Shown here: positions 1-11,025 of the stretch, piece by piece | How the letters are laid out: the number at the start of each line of letters is the position of its first letter | Position numbering within the stretch: the stretch's first letter is position 1 | Assembly: GCF_023169885.1 (NCBI RefSeq) | Contig: NZ_AP025516.1 | Coordinates: forward strand, 3,699,501-3,763,500 | Length of the DNA stretch: 64,000 nt | Reading direction: 5' to 3' | From: Desulfofustis limnaeus | Lineage (GTDB): Bacteria > Desulfobacterota > Desulfobulbia > Desulfobulbales > Desulfocapsaceae | The notes under the pieces: generated by a model | The model's database searches: none | What the model saw: the letters and a program-made list of their open reading frames with translations, nothing else | What the model was told of the DNA's origin: nothing | Position numbers and translations under genes: made by a program

Positions 1-134
1 GGTGTCGACAAGCCATACCCGGCCCAACGCGAGAAAAAGGTGTTGCCTTCCTGGTAGTTCCCGTTACCATACTTTGTTCCAATAATCATTATTGAATACC
101 GTCATGGCAGATACCAGCAACCCGTTACCGACCC

Positions 135-2027
135 TTGGCATTTTACCGATATGCTGCTACTATCATTCAGGAATGCACATCTGTTCTGGAGCATGCCGGG
201 GGTAACACCGGCATTCCGGATACCATCAACCTTCATGAGCCGAGATCTGTGAAACCGACCGACATCAGAAATCCGGAATATTTCCATAAGGTAATCGATT
301 GCCAATACGGCTGCCCGGCCCATACGCCGGTGCCCGAATATATCCGCCGGATTCTCCATGAAGATTACACCGGCGCCTACCTGATCAATTGGGAGTCAAA
401 CGTCTTTCCGGGCATTCTCGGGCGCGTCTGCGACCGGCCTTGTGAGCCGGTCTGCCGTCGCTGCCGGGTGGAAAAGGAGCCGGTGGCCATCTGCCGGCTC
501 AAGCGGGTTGCCGCCGACCACCGGGATGACATCCTGCCGCTGCTGCCGCCCGTTCCGGAGCAAAAAAACGGCAAGCGGGTGGCCCTCGTCGGGGCAGGCC
601 CAGCCTCGCTGACCGTGGCCCGCGACTTGGCTCTGCTCGGCTACGAGCTCGATCTTTACGACGATCAGTCCAAGGCCGGCGGGTTCATCCGCAGCCAGAT
701 CCCATCTTTCCGGCTGCCGGAAGCGGTGATGGACGAGGAGTTTGACTACATCCTGCGTCGAGGCGGTATCACCACCCATTTCAACACCTATGTCCGTGAC
801 CTGAAAGAGATCATGGCCCGTGGATACGATGCCATTTTCGTCGGCACCGGTGCACCGCGCGGTCGCGATCTCCCCGATCTGCCGGGCCGGGCCGAGGCCG
901 ACGCCTTCATCCATGTCGGTATCGACTGGCTCGCCGGGGTTGTCTTTCAGCACGTGGAACGGATCGCCCGGCGCGTCCTGGTGCTGGGCGGCGGCAACAC
1001 GGCCATGGATTGCTGCCGAACCGCCCGACGACTCGGCGGCGAAGAGGTGAAGGTGGTGGTGCGCAGCCCGCGAGAGAAGATGAAGGCCTCCGACTGGGAG
1101 ATCGAAGATGCCCTGCGTGAGGACATCCCGATCATCGACAACCACGTGCCGCTCGAGTTTGTCGTCGACAACGGGAAACTGGTCGGCATGCGTTTTGACC
1201 GGGTCCAACCGGAGTATGGAGCGGGCGGACGGAAACTGGTTTCCACCGGTGCCGAACCAGTCTTTTTGCCCTGCGATGAAGTACTGCTGGCCATCGGTCA
1301 GCAAAACGCCTTCCCCTTCATCGGCCCTGACTGCAACATCGCCTTCAACGACAAGGGCCTGCCGGTTCTCGATCCCAACACCCTGCAATCATCGGTTCCG
1401 TCAGTCTTTTTCGGCGGCGATGCCGCCTTCGGACCCGGCAACATCATCATCGCCGTGGAACATGGACATCAGGCAGCCATCTCCATCGATCTGTTCTGCC
1501 AGGGCCGGGATCTGCGCCGTCGCCCCCGGCCGACGGTATCGTTGGCCGACCAGAAGCTCGGATTTCACGACTGGATTTATGACGCTCAGGTCACCGAAGA
1601 ACAGCGGCAGCTCGTACCAACGGTGGAAAAAGCCAAAAGCCTGCGCGACCGGCTGGTCGAGGTGGAACTGGGCTTTCCGCCCGAAGTAAGCAAAACTGAG
1701 GCGAAGCGCTGCCTGAACTGTGACGTGCAGACTGTCTTCGATTACACGCTATGCATCGAATGCGATGCCTGCGTCGATATCTGCCCCACCACCTGCATCA
1801 ATTTCATCGATAACGGTGATGAGGACGACCTGCGCAGCCGTCTGGCGGTGCCGGCCGAAAACCGCAGCCAGGATCTGTACGTTTCCGACACCCTGCCGAC
1901 CAGCCGGGTCATGGTCAAGGACGAGAATGTCTGCCTGCACTGCGGCATGTGCGCGGAACGCTGCCCCACCGCCGCCTGGTCCATGGTCAAATTCGTCTAT
2001 CAAGCCGCACACGCCGGTGATTTATGA
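135..2027 (+). CDS. GltD-like FAD/NAD(P)H oxidoreductase with C-terminal 2[4Fe-4S] ferredoxin domain
   Basis: This is a fusion of a glutamate-synthase-small-subunit-like module and a ferredoxin. The N-terminus carries the Cys cluster typical of GltD Fe-S helices (CQYGCPAH, then CDRPCEPVCRRC). An FAD Rossmann motif (VALVGAGPAS) and a second dinucleotide-binding motif (VLVLGGGNTAMD) follow. The C-terminus has ferredoxin-like Cys runs (CIECDACVDIC and CLHCGMCAERC). It probably moves electrons between NAD(P)H and ferredoxin-level carriers. The stop overlaps the korA start (ATGA), so it should be translated with the two 2-oxoacid oxidoreductase subunits. The start is uncertain: position 135 is TTG without a good ribosome site and the next candidate is GTG at 249. 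The actual physiological substrate is not shown by the sequence. Bases 1-134 hold no gene I can support. Confidence 0.85.
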   Translation: MAFYRYAATIIQECTSVLEHAGGNTGIPDTINLHEPRSVKPTDIRNPEYFHKVIDCQYGCPAHTPVPEYIRRILHEDYTGAYLINWESNVFPGILGRVCDRPCEPVCRRCRVEKEPVAICRLKRVAADHRDDILPLLPPVPEQKNGKRVALVGAGPASLTVARDLALLGYELDLYDDQSKAGGFIRSQIPSFRLPEAVMDEEFDYILRRGGITTHFNTYVRDLKEIMARGYDAIFVGTGAPRGRDLPDLPGRAEADAFIHVGIDWLAGVVFQHVERIARRVLVLGGGNTAMDCCRTARRLGGEEVKVVVRSPREKMKASDWEIEDALREDIPIIDNHVPLEFVVDNGKLVGMRFDRVQPEYGAGGRKLVSTGAEPVFLPCDEVLLAIGQQNAFPFIGPDCNIAFNDKGLPVLDPNTLQSSVPSVFFGGDAAFGPGNIIIAVEHGHQAAISIDLFCQGRDLRRRPRPTVSLADQKLGFHDWIYDAQVTEEQRQLVPTVEKAKSLRDRLVEVELGFPPEVSKTEAKRCLNCDVQTVFDYTLCIECDACVDICPTTCINFIDNGDEDDLRSRLAVPAENRSQDLYVSDTLPTSRVMVKDENVCLHCGMCAERCPTAAWSMVKFVYQAAHAGDL

Positions 2028-3880
2028 ACAAAATCAAACGCACCAACGACTTTGTCGTCCGTTTCGCCAATGTCAACGGCTCCGGGTCGGCCAGCGCCAA
2101 CAATCTCTTTGCCAAGGTCGTCTATCGCCTCGGCGTGCCGGTCAGCCCCAAGAACGTCTTCCCCTCCAACATCCAGGGACTGCCCACCTGGTATGAGGTG
2201 CGGGTCAACGACCACGGTTATATCGGTCGCCGCGGCGGTGCCGATTTCATCGTCGCCGTCAACGGCCAGACCCTGCGCGAGGATTACCAGATGGTGGAGC
2301 CGGGCGGCTATTTCCTCTACGACTCGACCCGCCCCCTGCCGGACTCTTTTGTACGTGATGACATCACGGTGATCGACATCCCCCTCACCCAGCTGTGTAA
2401 TGACGCTTTCAGCGATAACCGCCTCCGGCAGCTGATGAAAAATATCATCTATATCGGATCGTTGGCCTATCTGCTCGATATCGGTCTGGAACCGATGGTG
2501 GATTCGGTGCAGCGCCAGTTCGCCAAAAAACCGAAATTGGCCGACCCAAACGTGAAGGCCATCGAAATCGGTTATCATTACGCCCGCGATCATCATCCCG
2601 ACAGCTGCGCCCTGTCCATCCGCCCCTCGGAGCGTGTCGGCCGGCAGATCCTGATCGACGGCAACAGTGCCGCCGCGCTCGGCGCCCTCTACGCCGGTGC
2701 GACGGTGGCCGGCTGGTATCCGATCACCCCGTCGACTTCGGTTATCGAAGCCTTTGAACGTTACGCCAGCCGTTACCGGAGAGAGCCGGAAACCGGGAAC
2801 AAAAAGTACGCCGTGGTCCAGGCCGAAGACGAACTGGCCGCCATCGGCATCGCCATCGGCGGCGGTTGGAACGGTGCCCGGTCCTTCACCGCCACGTCGG
2901 GGCCGGGCATCTCGCTGATGGCTGAATTTCTCGGGCTCGCCTACTTCGCCGAGATCCCGGTGGTACTCATCGATGTGCAGCGCAGCGGACCAAGCACCGG
3001 CATGCCCACTCGGACACAGCAGTCCGACCTGCTGGCCTGCGCCTACGCGTCGCACGGGGATACGCGTAACGTGCTGCTCCTGCCCGCCGACCCCACAGAA
3101 TGCTTCACCATGACCGCCGACGCGTTTGACCTGGCGGACCGTTTGCAGACCCCGGTGATTGTCATGAGCGATCTCGACCTGGGGATGAACGATCATCTCT
3201 GCGACCCACTGGAATGGCAGGACGAACGTCGTTACGACCGGGGCAAGGTGTTGCGCGGGGTCGACCTGGACCGGCTGAAAAAATGGGGCCGCTATCTGGA
3301 TATCGACCGGGACGGCATCTGCTACCGAACGCTGCCCGGAGCTCATCCGGAAAAAGGCGCCTATGTCACCCGCGGCACCTCGCATAACGAATATGCCGCC
3401 TATACCGAGGAAAGCGCTGCCTATGAACGGGGTATGAAACGACTGTTGAACAAGTGGGAAACCGCCCGCTGCTTGGTACCGTTGCCCGAGCGCACGATCC
3501 GTGACGAGCAAGGCCGTATCGGTGTCATCTATTACGGTTCCTCAACCCCGGCCACCTGTGAGGCGATCGATCAGCTCGAAGCAAGCGGTGTCAGGCTCAA
3601 CAGCATGCGCATCAAGGCTTTTCCCTTTCGGAAAGAAGTATTCGATTTCATTGACCGGCATGAGTCGGTGTTCATCGTCGAACAGAACCGGGACGCCCAG
3701 ATGCGCATCCTGCTGGCCGGTGAATGTCAGGTCGCACCGGGCAAACTGGTGCCGGTCATCAACTTCAACGGGCTGCCGATCACGGCCCGCATGATCACCA
3801 ATCAGATCCATACCACATTGCTCGCTTGCGGCCAGGCCTGTCTGGCCGACCGAAGTCCCTCCCCGGAGAAACGATCATGA
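2024..3880 (+). CDS. korA: 2-oxoacid:ferredoxin oxidoreductase, fused gamma-alpha subunit (KorA type)
   Basis: This 618-residue protein has an N-terminal gamma-like domain (about residues 1-190), followed by the thiamine-diphosphate pyrimidine-binding alpha domain (AGWYPITPSTSV, then ATSGPGISLMAE) and a C-terminal transketolase-like domain. The gamma-alpha fusion is the usual architecture of 2-oxoglutarate:ferredoxin oxidoreductases. In the family it decarboxylates a 2-oxoacid with CoA and passes electrons to ferredoxin. The ATG at 2024 overlaps the stop of the preceding flavoprotein and its own stop overlaps korB, a strict three-gene translational chain. 2-Oxoglutarate is the likeliest substrate; other 2-oxoacids cannot be excluded from sequence alone. 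Confidence 0.9.
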   Translation: MNKIKRTNDFVVRFANVNGSGSASANNLFAKVVYRLGVPVSPKNVFPSNIQGLPTWYEVRVNDHGYIGRRGGADFIVAVNGQTLREDYQMVEPGGYFLYDSTRPLPDSFVRDDITVIDIPLTQLCNDAFSDNRLRQLMKNIIYIGSLAYLLDIGLEPMVDSVQRQFAKKPKLADPNVKAIEIGYHYARDHHPDSCALSIRPSERVGRQILIDGNSAAALGALYAGATVAGWYPITPSTSVIEAFERYASRYRREPETGNKKYAVVQAEDELAAIGIAIGGGWNGARSFTATSGPGISLMAEFLGLAYFAEIPVVLIDVQRSGPSTGMPTRTQQSDLLACAYASHGDTRNVLLLPADPTECFTMTADAFDLADRLQTPVIVMSDLDLGMNDHLCDPLEWQDERRYDRGKVLRGVDLDRLKKWGRYLDIDRDGICYRTLPGAHPEKGAYVTRGTSHNEYAAYTEESAAYERGMKRLLNKWETARCLVPLPERTIRDEQGRIGVIYYGSSTPATCEAIDQLEASGVRLNSMRIKAFPFRKEVFDFIDRHESVFIVEQNRDAQMRILLAGECQVAPGKLVPVINFNGLPITARMITNQIHTTLLACGQACLADRSPSPEKRS

Positions 3881-4929
3881 GTTACACCCGTCCCGGCTTC
3901 CGCCATCCCGAGTCCCAGAAAAACCGTCTCGGACTGACACGCAAGGCCTATGAAGGCTCGATCTCGACACTGTGTGCCGGTTGCGGCCACGATTCCATCG
4001 TCAGCGCCATCATCACCACCGTCTTTGAGATGTCCATCGAGCCGCATCGCATCGTCAAGTTGTCCGGAATCGGCTGTTCATCGAAAACACCGGCCTATTT
4101 CCTCAACCGCGCCCATGGTTTCAATTCGGTGCATGGCCGCATGCCTTCGGTGGCCACCGGGGCCAATATGGCCAACCGCGACCTGATTTATCTGGGCGTC
4201 TCCGGCGACGGCGACACCGCCTCCATCGGTATGGGACAGTTTGCCCACGTGGTCCGGCGCAACCTGAACATGATCTACATCTGCATGAACAACGGCTGTT
4301 ACGGCCTCACCAAGGGCCAGGACTCGGCCACCGCCGATAAGGGCTCGCAGACCAGAAAAGGCGACCCGGTCGCCCTGGAGTCCATCGATCTCTGCGAAAT
4401 GGCGATCCAACTGGGCGCCGGATTCGTTGCCCGCGGCTTCTCCGGCGACAAAAAGCAATTGGTGCCGATGCTCAAGGCCGCCATCGCTCACAAGGGCTTG
4501 GCCTTTGTCGACGTAATCTCGCCCTGCGTCACCTTCAACAACGCCCCCACCTCGACCAAAAGCTACTCCTGGGTCAGGGAGCACATGGAGGTCACCAACA
4601 CTTTTGACTTCATTCCGTTGCGCCAGGAGATAACCACCGAGTATGACCATGGGACGACTATCCCGGTTATCCTGCACGACGGCTCAATCATCAACCTCTG
4701 CAAGCGCGAAGACAAGGAAGTCATCACCAGCCGCAAAGAGGCGATCAATGCGCTTGAACAGGCCAAGGGCAACCGTCAGATTCTCACCGGCATCCTCTAT
4801 GTGAACCCGGCCAGCAACGATTTTCACGATATCAACAACACCGTGAAAACGCCGCTCAACGAACTCGGCGAAGCTGATCTCTGCCCCGGCAATACAGCAC
4901 TGCAGGCCTTTAACGAGAGCCTGCGCTGA
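3877..4929 (+). CDS. korB: 2-oxoacid:ferredoxin oxidoreductase beta subunit (KorB type)
   Basis: This is the TPP-binding beta subunit, 350 residues. The CAGCGHDS motif near the N-terminus and the GDGDTASIG and NNGCYGLTKGQ motifs are the TPP/Mg and catalytic signatures of KorB/PorB proteins. The ATG at 3877 overlaps the TGA of korA by four bases. A longer reading frame opens at 3724, but that part lies inside korA and has no family similarity, so the overlap start is preferred. With KorA and the upstream flavoprotein it probably forms one oxidoreductase complex in the cytoplasm. Confidence 0.92.
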   Translation: MSYTRPGFRHPESQKNRLGLTRKAYEGSISTLCAGCGHDSIVSAIITTVFEMSIEPHRIVKLSGIGCSSKTPAYFLNRAHGFNSVHGRMPSVATGANMANRDLIYLGVSGDGDTASIGMGQFAHVVRRNLNMIYICMNNGCYGLTKGQDSATADKGSQTRKGDPVALESIDLCEMAIQLGAGFVARGFSGDKKQLVPMLKAAIAHKGLAFVDVISPCVTFNNAPTSTKSYSWVREHMEVTNTFDFIPLRQEITTEYDHGTTIPVILHDGSIINLCKREDKEVITSRKEAINALEQAKGNRQILTGILYVNPASNDFHDINNTVKTPLNELGEADLCPGNTALQAFNESLR

Positions 4930-5087
4930 GCCCCGGCGACGACGGCTGCGCTTATTTTCTTCGCTGTTGAATTATTATCTGCAGGCGGCTACCATGGTTG
5001 GCAAGAGGGCCGTGAACGAGCAGGCCCGGAAAGCATCCGGCGTCATGCTCCCCGTGGCCCCGACTGTCCCCTGAGGTCCCACCTGCC

Positions 5088-6461
5088 ATGGCCATTCACC
5101 AGCGAAACGACATCGGCGCCGTTGTCAATGCCATCGACCGTCAGCACCCCAAACAGGTCTATCTCTGCTGCGGTGAGCGGTATCTCTGCCAGCAGACGGC
5201 CGGCCAGATCGAGGAGTCCTTCAAGCGCAACGGCGGGGGGACGGTTCACTCGGTTGACGGGTCGACGGAGGACCCGGGCCGACTCCTGACCCGCTTGCAA
5301 AGCCTCAGCTTGCTGCCCGGCTGGCAAATCTATCGGGTCAGCGACACCAGACTTTTTCTGTCCCGGGCAAGCCTCGGAGATCTCTGGGAAAAGGCTTGTC
5401 AAGCCCACCGGGACAAGAAGAATGAGGCAGCCGCTCGTTATCTCTCGCACCTGTTGAGCCTGACCGCCATCGACCGGGGCGAGCCCGCCGTTTTCGGGAA
5501 CCTATCCCCGGACCAGTGGCAGACTGTTTTTGGTTTCCCCCACCCCGGCGGATCGCTGGTTTGGGCCGACGAGTTGCTTGCCAACTCGGTGACCACAACC
5601 GCTCCTGCCGCCGAAGATGATGGAGAACGACTGATCGCCCTGATCGAAAAAGGGCTTCCCGGAAGAAATGTGCTGCTGCTGCTCGCCGACACCGTGGACA
5701 AGCGGAAGCGGCTGTTTACTGCCATCAAAACCCATGGAGAGATCATCGATTGTTCGGTGCTCGAGGGCTCATCAAAAGCTGCCGTGGACGGACAGAAAAC
5801 GGTCGTCCGCGAATTGGCCCTGGCCACCTTGCAGGAGTTCGGCAAAACGATCTCACCAAAAGTTCTTGAGCAGCTCTTCGAACGAATCGGTTGTCACCCC
5901 ATCGCGGTGGTCCGGGAAACCGAGAAACTGGCGCTCTATGCCGACGAACGGCAGGAGATCTCTGCCGAGGACTTGGATCTATTGGTCGGCCAGACCAGGG
6001 AGGAAGCGATCTTTGCGCTGACCGAAGCCCTTTCAGCTCGGGACCGAGCCAAATCGTTGAACGTGTTGCACCATCTTCTTCGCAACAATGTCCATCCGTT
6101 GGCCATCTTTGCCGCGTTGCGCAATTTCTTGCGCCGTCTGCTGATTTTCCGCTCCCTGCAGATGCAAGCGCAGCCACGTTGGTACCGGGGAATGAGTGCT
6201 GCCGTCTTCCAAAACGAATACCTGCCAGCCCTGAAGGAGATCGGCCAGTGGCCGGAGTTGCTGAAAGGGCACCCGTACGCCCTGTTCATGAGCTTTTCCC
6301 GGGCGGCACAATGGCCTGCTGTGGCCTTGCAGCAGGGCTTGGCCGAGTTGGCGGAAGCCGAATTCCGGCTCAAAGGGTCATCGCTGCCGCCGGCTATTGT
6401 CCTCGAATCGCTTCTCGTCACGCTGATGAGCCCGGAGAAGTCACCGGCAGGGGTAGCATGA
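5088..6461 (+). CDS. holA: DNA polymerase III delta subunit
   Basis: HolA is the clamp-loader subunit that opens the beta sliding clamp. The N-terminus (VYLCCGERYLCQQ) is the AAA-like start typical of the family, which has a degenerate P-loop. Residues after about 200 (NVLLLLADTVDKRKRLF) and the C-terminal helical part (IFALTEALSARDRAKSL) match the HolA fold. At 457 residues it is about 100 longer than E. coli HolA. The extra length lies around residues 85-170, before the second half of the N-terminal domain. It has its own spacer upstream and no obvious operon partner. Confidence 0.85.
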   Translation: MAIHQRNDIGAVVNAIDRQHPKQVYLCCGERYLCQQTAGQIEESFKRNGGGTVHSVDGSTEDPGRLLTRLQSLSLLPGWQIYRVSDTRLFLSRASLGDLWEKACQAHRDKKNEAAARYLSHLLSLTAIDRGEPAVFGNLSPDQWQTVFGFPHPGGSLVWADELLANSVTTTAPAAEDDGERLIALIEKGLPGRNVLLLLADTVDKRKRLFTAIKTHGEIIDCSVLEGSSKAAVDGQKTVVRELALATLQEFGKTISPKVLEQLFERIGCHPIAVVRETEKLALYADERQEISAEDLDLLVGQTREEAIFALTEALSARDRAKSLNVLHHLLRNNVHPLAIFAALRNFLRRLLIFRSLQMQAQPRWYRGMSAAVFQNEYLPALKEIGQWPELLKGHPYALFMSFSRAAQWPAVALQQGLAELAEAEFRLKGSSLPPAIVLESLLVTLMSPEKSPAGVA

Positions 6462-6549
6462 AGCCATTGAAAACAACCCGAACAGGATTATTGTTAGTAT
6501 CAACGACGAAGGTAATCCACTGACGAACTAGAGAGAAACACAAAGAGAG

Positions 6550-6864
6550 ATGGGAGAAAAAAAAGGAGCGCTGCAGGACTTGGTAATGACTGAGGACCGC
6601 AGCGAAACCAAGGAGCCACCCCTTTACAAGGTGCTCCTGCACAACGACGATTATACGACCATGGAATTCGTGGTATCGATCTTGGAAAACATCTTTCACA
6701 AGACCCATCAGGAAGCAACCAGGATCATGCTCAATGTCCACCTTGAGGGCGTCGGTGTCGCCGGGATTTATACCCGGGAAATCTGCGAGACCAAGATCGC
6801 CATCGTCCACGAGTTGGCCAAGAAGAACGAATTTCCCCTGCGTTGTAGCATGGAAAAAGAATAG
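6550..6864 (+). CDS. clpS: ClpS adaptor for N-end rule degradation
   Basis: This 104-residue protein has the family core: YKVLLHNDDYTTMEFV, the helix with MLNVHLEG, and a C-terminal segment with ETKIAIVHELAK. ClpS binds N-degron substrates in a pocket lined by the HNDDY segment and hands them to the N-terminal domain of ClpA. It is followed 30 bases later by clpA, the standard arrangement. The N-terminal extension of about 20 residues is typical of ClpS, where it contributes to substrate delivery. Confidence 0.95.
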   Translation: MGEKKGALQDLVMTEDRSETKEPPLYKVLLHNDDYTTMEFVVSILENIFHKTHQEATRIMLNVHLEGVGVAGIYTREICETKIAIVHELAKKNEFPLRCSMEKE

Positions 6865-6894
6865 CAGTACCACCCCCAGAGCGAGCACCGCCTT

Positions 6895-9171
<2,277 letters not shown>

Positions 9172-9226
9172 ACCAAACCACTAAATCCCGGGCCCTCTTT
9201 CCCGGAAACCAGGCATAAGGGGAACC

Positions 9227-9568
9227 ATGAACGACTGTCTGTTTTGCAAGATCGCCACCGGAGCAATCACGGCCGATGTCCTTTATGAGGACGACGAGGT
9301 CCTTGCTTTTCGAGATATCGCCCCGCAGGCCCCGCACCACTTTCTGGTTATCCCGAGACGTCACTTGAGCGGACCGGCGGCTATCGGCAGCGACGAGGAG
9401 CAGCTCTTCGGCAAGATGATGCGGATCGGGGCCGAACTGGCCGAAAAATTGGGAATCGGGACCGGGTTCCGGGTGGTATTGAACAACGGCGCCGAAGCCG
9501 GGCAGACCGTTTTCCACATCCACATGCACATCCTCGGCGGTAGACCGATGCACTGGCCGCCCGGCTGA
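9227..9568 (+). CDS. HIT family nucleotide-binding hydrolase (HinT-like)
   Basis: This 113-residue protein starts CLFCKIATG and carries the C-terminal histidine triad HIHMHILGG, the active site of purine nucleoside phosphoramidases. It is close in length and layout to bacterial HinT. A ribosome site (AAGGGG) precedes the ATG at the expected distance. Its cellular substrate is unknown in most bacteria. It lies between clpA and rmuC on the same strand without overlap. Confidence 0.93.
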   Translation: MNDCLFCKIATGAITADVLYEDDEVLAFRDIAPQAPHHFLVIPRRHLSGPAAIGSDEEQLFGKMMRIGAELAEKLGIGTGFRVVLNNGAEAGQTVFHIHMHILGGRPMHWPPG

Positions 9569-9638
9569 TCGGTGATTTCATGAGGAACCTTTCCCGATAC
9601 CGTCGACGCCCCTTTCTCCCTGCCACGGCACCGAGCGC

Positions 9639-10889
9639 ATGAGCCTCAGCGAACGGGTACTGACCCTCGTCGCTGGGGCTGCCCCCGAGCATCTTCTGTC
9701 GCTGCTTGCCGCCTTACCGCTGCTTTTGCTCCTGGCCATCGGCCTCGGCTGGCGGGCCGGTTACTGGAAAAGACGGGCGGTTCGCCTGGAATCGCGGACA
9801 GCAACCCTGGAAGAGAGACTCTCTCAGGAACGGCACCATGCCGACGAAAAAATCGAGCTGCTCAACCGGGTCGGCACGGCCATGCAGGCCGAGTTCAAGA
9901 ACCTGGCCCAGGACATCTTCGAAGAGAAATCCCGACATTTGAGCCGCCTCAACAACGAACGGCTGGACAGTCTGCTGCAACCGTTCCGGGAACAGCTGCG
10001 TTTGTTCACTGCCACCGTCGAGCATGCGTTTCTCGAAGAGACCCGGGACCATGCCTCGCTGAAGCAGGAGATTGTCCAGTTGCGCCAGTTAAATCAACAA
10101 ATCAACGAGGAGGCGGCCAACCTGGCCCGAGCCATCAGCGGCAACAAGAAAAGTCAGGGGGATTGGGGGGAAATGGTGCTGGAGAGACTGCTCGAACAGT
10201 CCGGACTGCGCCGCGGCCATGAATATCTCGTGCAAACCGTTCTGCGTGACGCCGACCACCGGCTGTACCGGCCCGATGTCATCATCCGTCTGCCGGAGCA
10301 ACGGGATATCGTCATCGACTCCAAGGTGTCTCTGGCCGCCTGGAGCCGTTACATCGACGCCGACGATGAAGCCGAGCGCAGGCGGGCCCTGCATGAACAC
10401 ATCGGGGCGCTGCGCCAGCACTTGAAAGATCTCGCCGGCAAGGATTACAGTTCATTGCCCGACCTCCGGTCGCTGGACTTCGTCCTGATGTTCGTGCCCA
10501 TCGACGCTGCTTTCATCACCGCGGTGCAGCATGAGGAATCATTGGTCGGTGACATGTATGCCCGCAAGGTCATCGTCGTCACCCCCACCACCCTGTTCGC
10601 CGCCTTACGGACCATCGAGCACTTCTGGCAGATCGAACGCCAGAACAAGCATGCTCAGGAGATTGCCGAGCGGGCCGGCATCCTCTACGACAAGCTGGTT
10701 GGGTTTCTCGAAGACATGGAGCGCCTCGGCCGCCAGATCGACACTTGCAAAGACACCTATGACAAGACAATGACCAAGATCTGCCGCGGCCGCGGCAACC
10801 TGCTCGATCAGGCCAGCCGTTTTCCCCGCCTCGGGGTCAAGGTAAAGGCGAAACTACCAAAGAGCCTTACCGACAAAGTCGACGCCTGA
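9639..10889 (+). CDS. rmuC: RmuC family DNA recombination protein
   Basis: This 416-residue protein has an N-terminal membrane helix (LLSLLAALPLLLLLAIGLGW), a coiled coil over about residues 45-170, and the RmuC nuclease-like core (GDWGEMVLERLLEQSGL, DVIIRLPEQRDIVIDSKVSL). RmuC limits recombination at inverted repeats and has a restriction-endonuclease-like fold. The membrane helix plus coiled coil is the normal family layout. It stands alone between the HIT gene and an acyl-activating enzyme. Confidence 0.93.
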   Translation: MSLSERVLTLVAGAAPEHLLSLLAALPLLLLLAIGLGWRAGYWKRRAVRLESRTATLEERLSQERHHADEKIELLNRVGTAMQAEFKNLAQDIFEEKSRHLSRLNNERLDSLLQPFREQLRLFTATVEHAFLEETRDHASLKQEIVQLRQLNQQINEEAANLARAISGNKKSQGDWGEMVLERLLEQSGLRRGHEYLVQTVLRDADHRLYRPDVIIRLPEQRDIVIDSKVSLAAWSRYIDADDEAERRRALHEHIGALRQHLKDLAGKDYSSLPDLRSLDFVLMFVPIDAAFITAVQHEESLVGDMYARKVIVVTPTTLFAALRTIEHFWQIERQNKHAQEIAERAGILYDKLVGFLEDMERLGRQIDTCKDTYDKTMTKICRGRGNLLDQASRFPRLGVKVKAKLPKSLTDKVDA

Positions 10890-11025
10890 CAACCGGGAGT
10901 CGTTCCTCTCTACCGTTTCTTGCCAAACCGTGTGAAACATGGTACTCACTTTTGGCAATCGGCTCACCCGGTTCGACAGGTATTCTCTCCGCCCTTGACG
11001 CTGTCTTCAACCAGGAGGAGGTCTC

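Noticed and set aside
2000..3511. 503-codon minus-strand frame antisense to korA
   Set aside because: Shadow of korA; no ribosome site or family signal.
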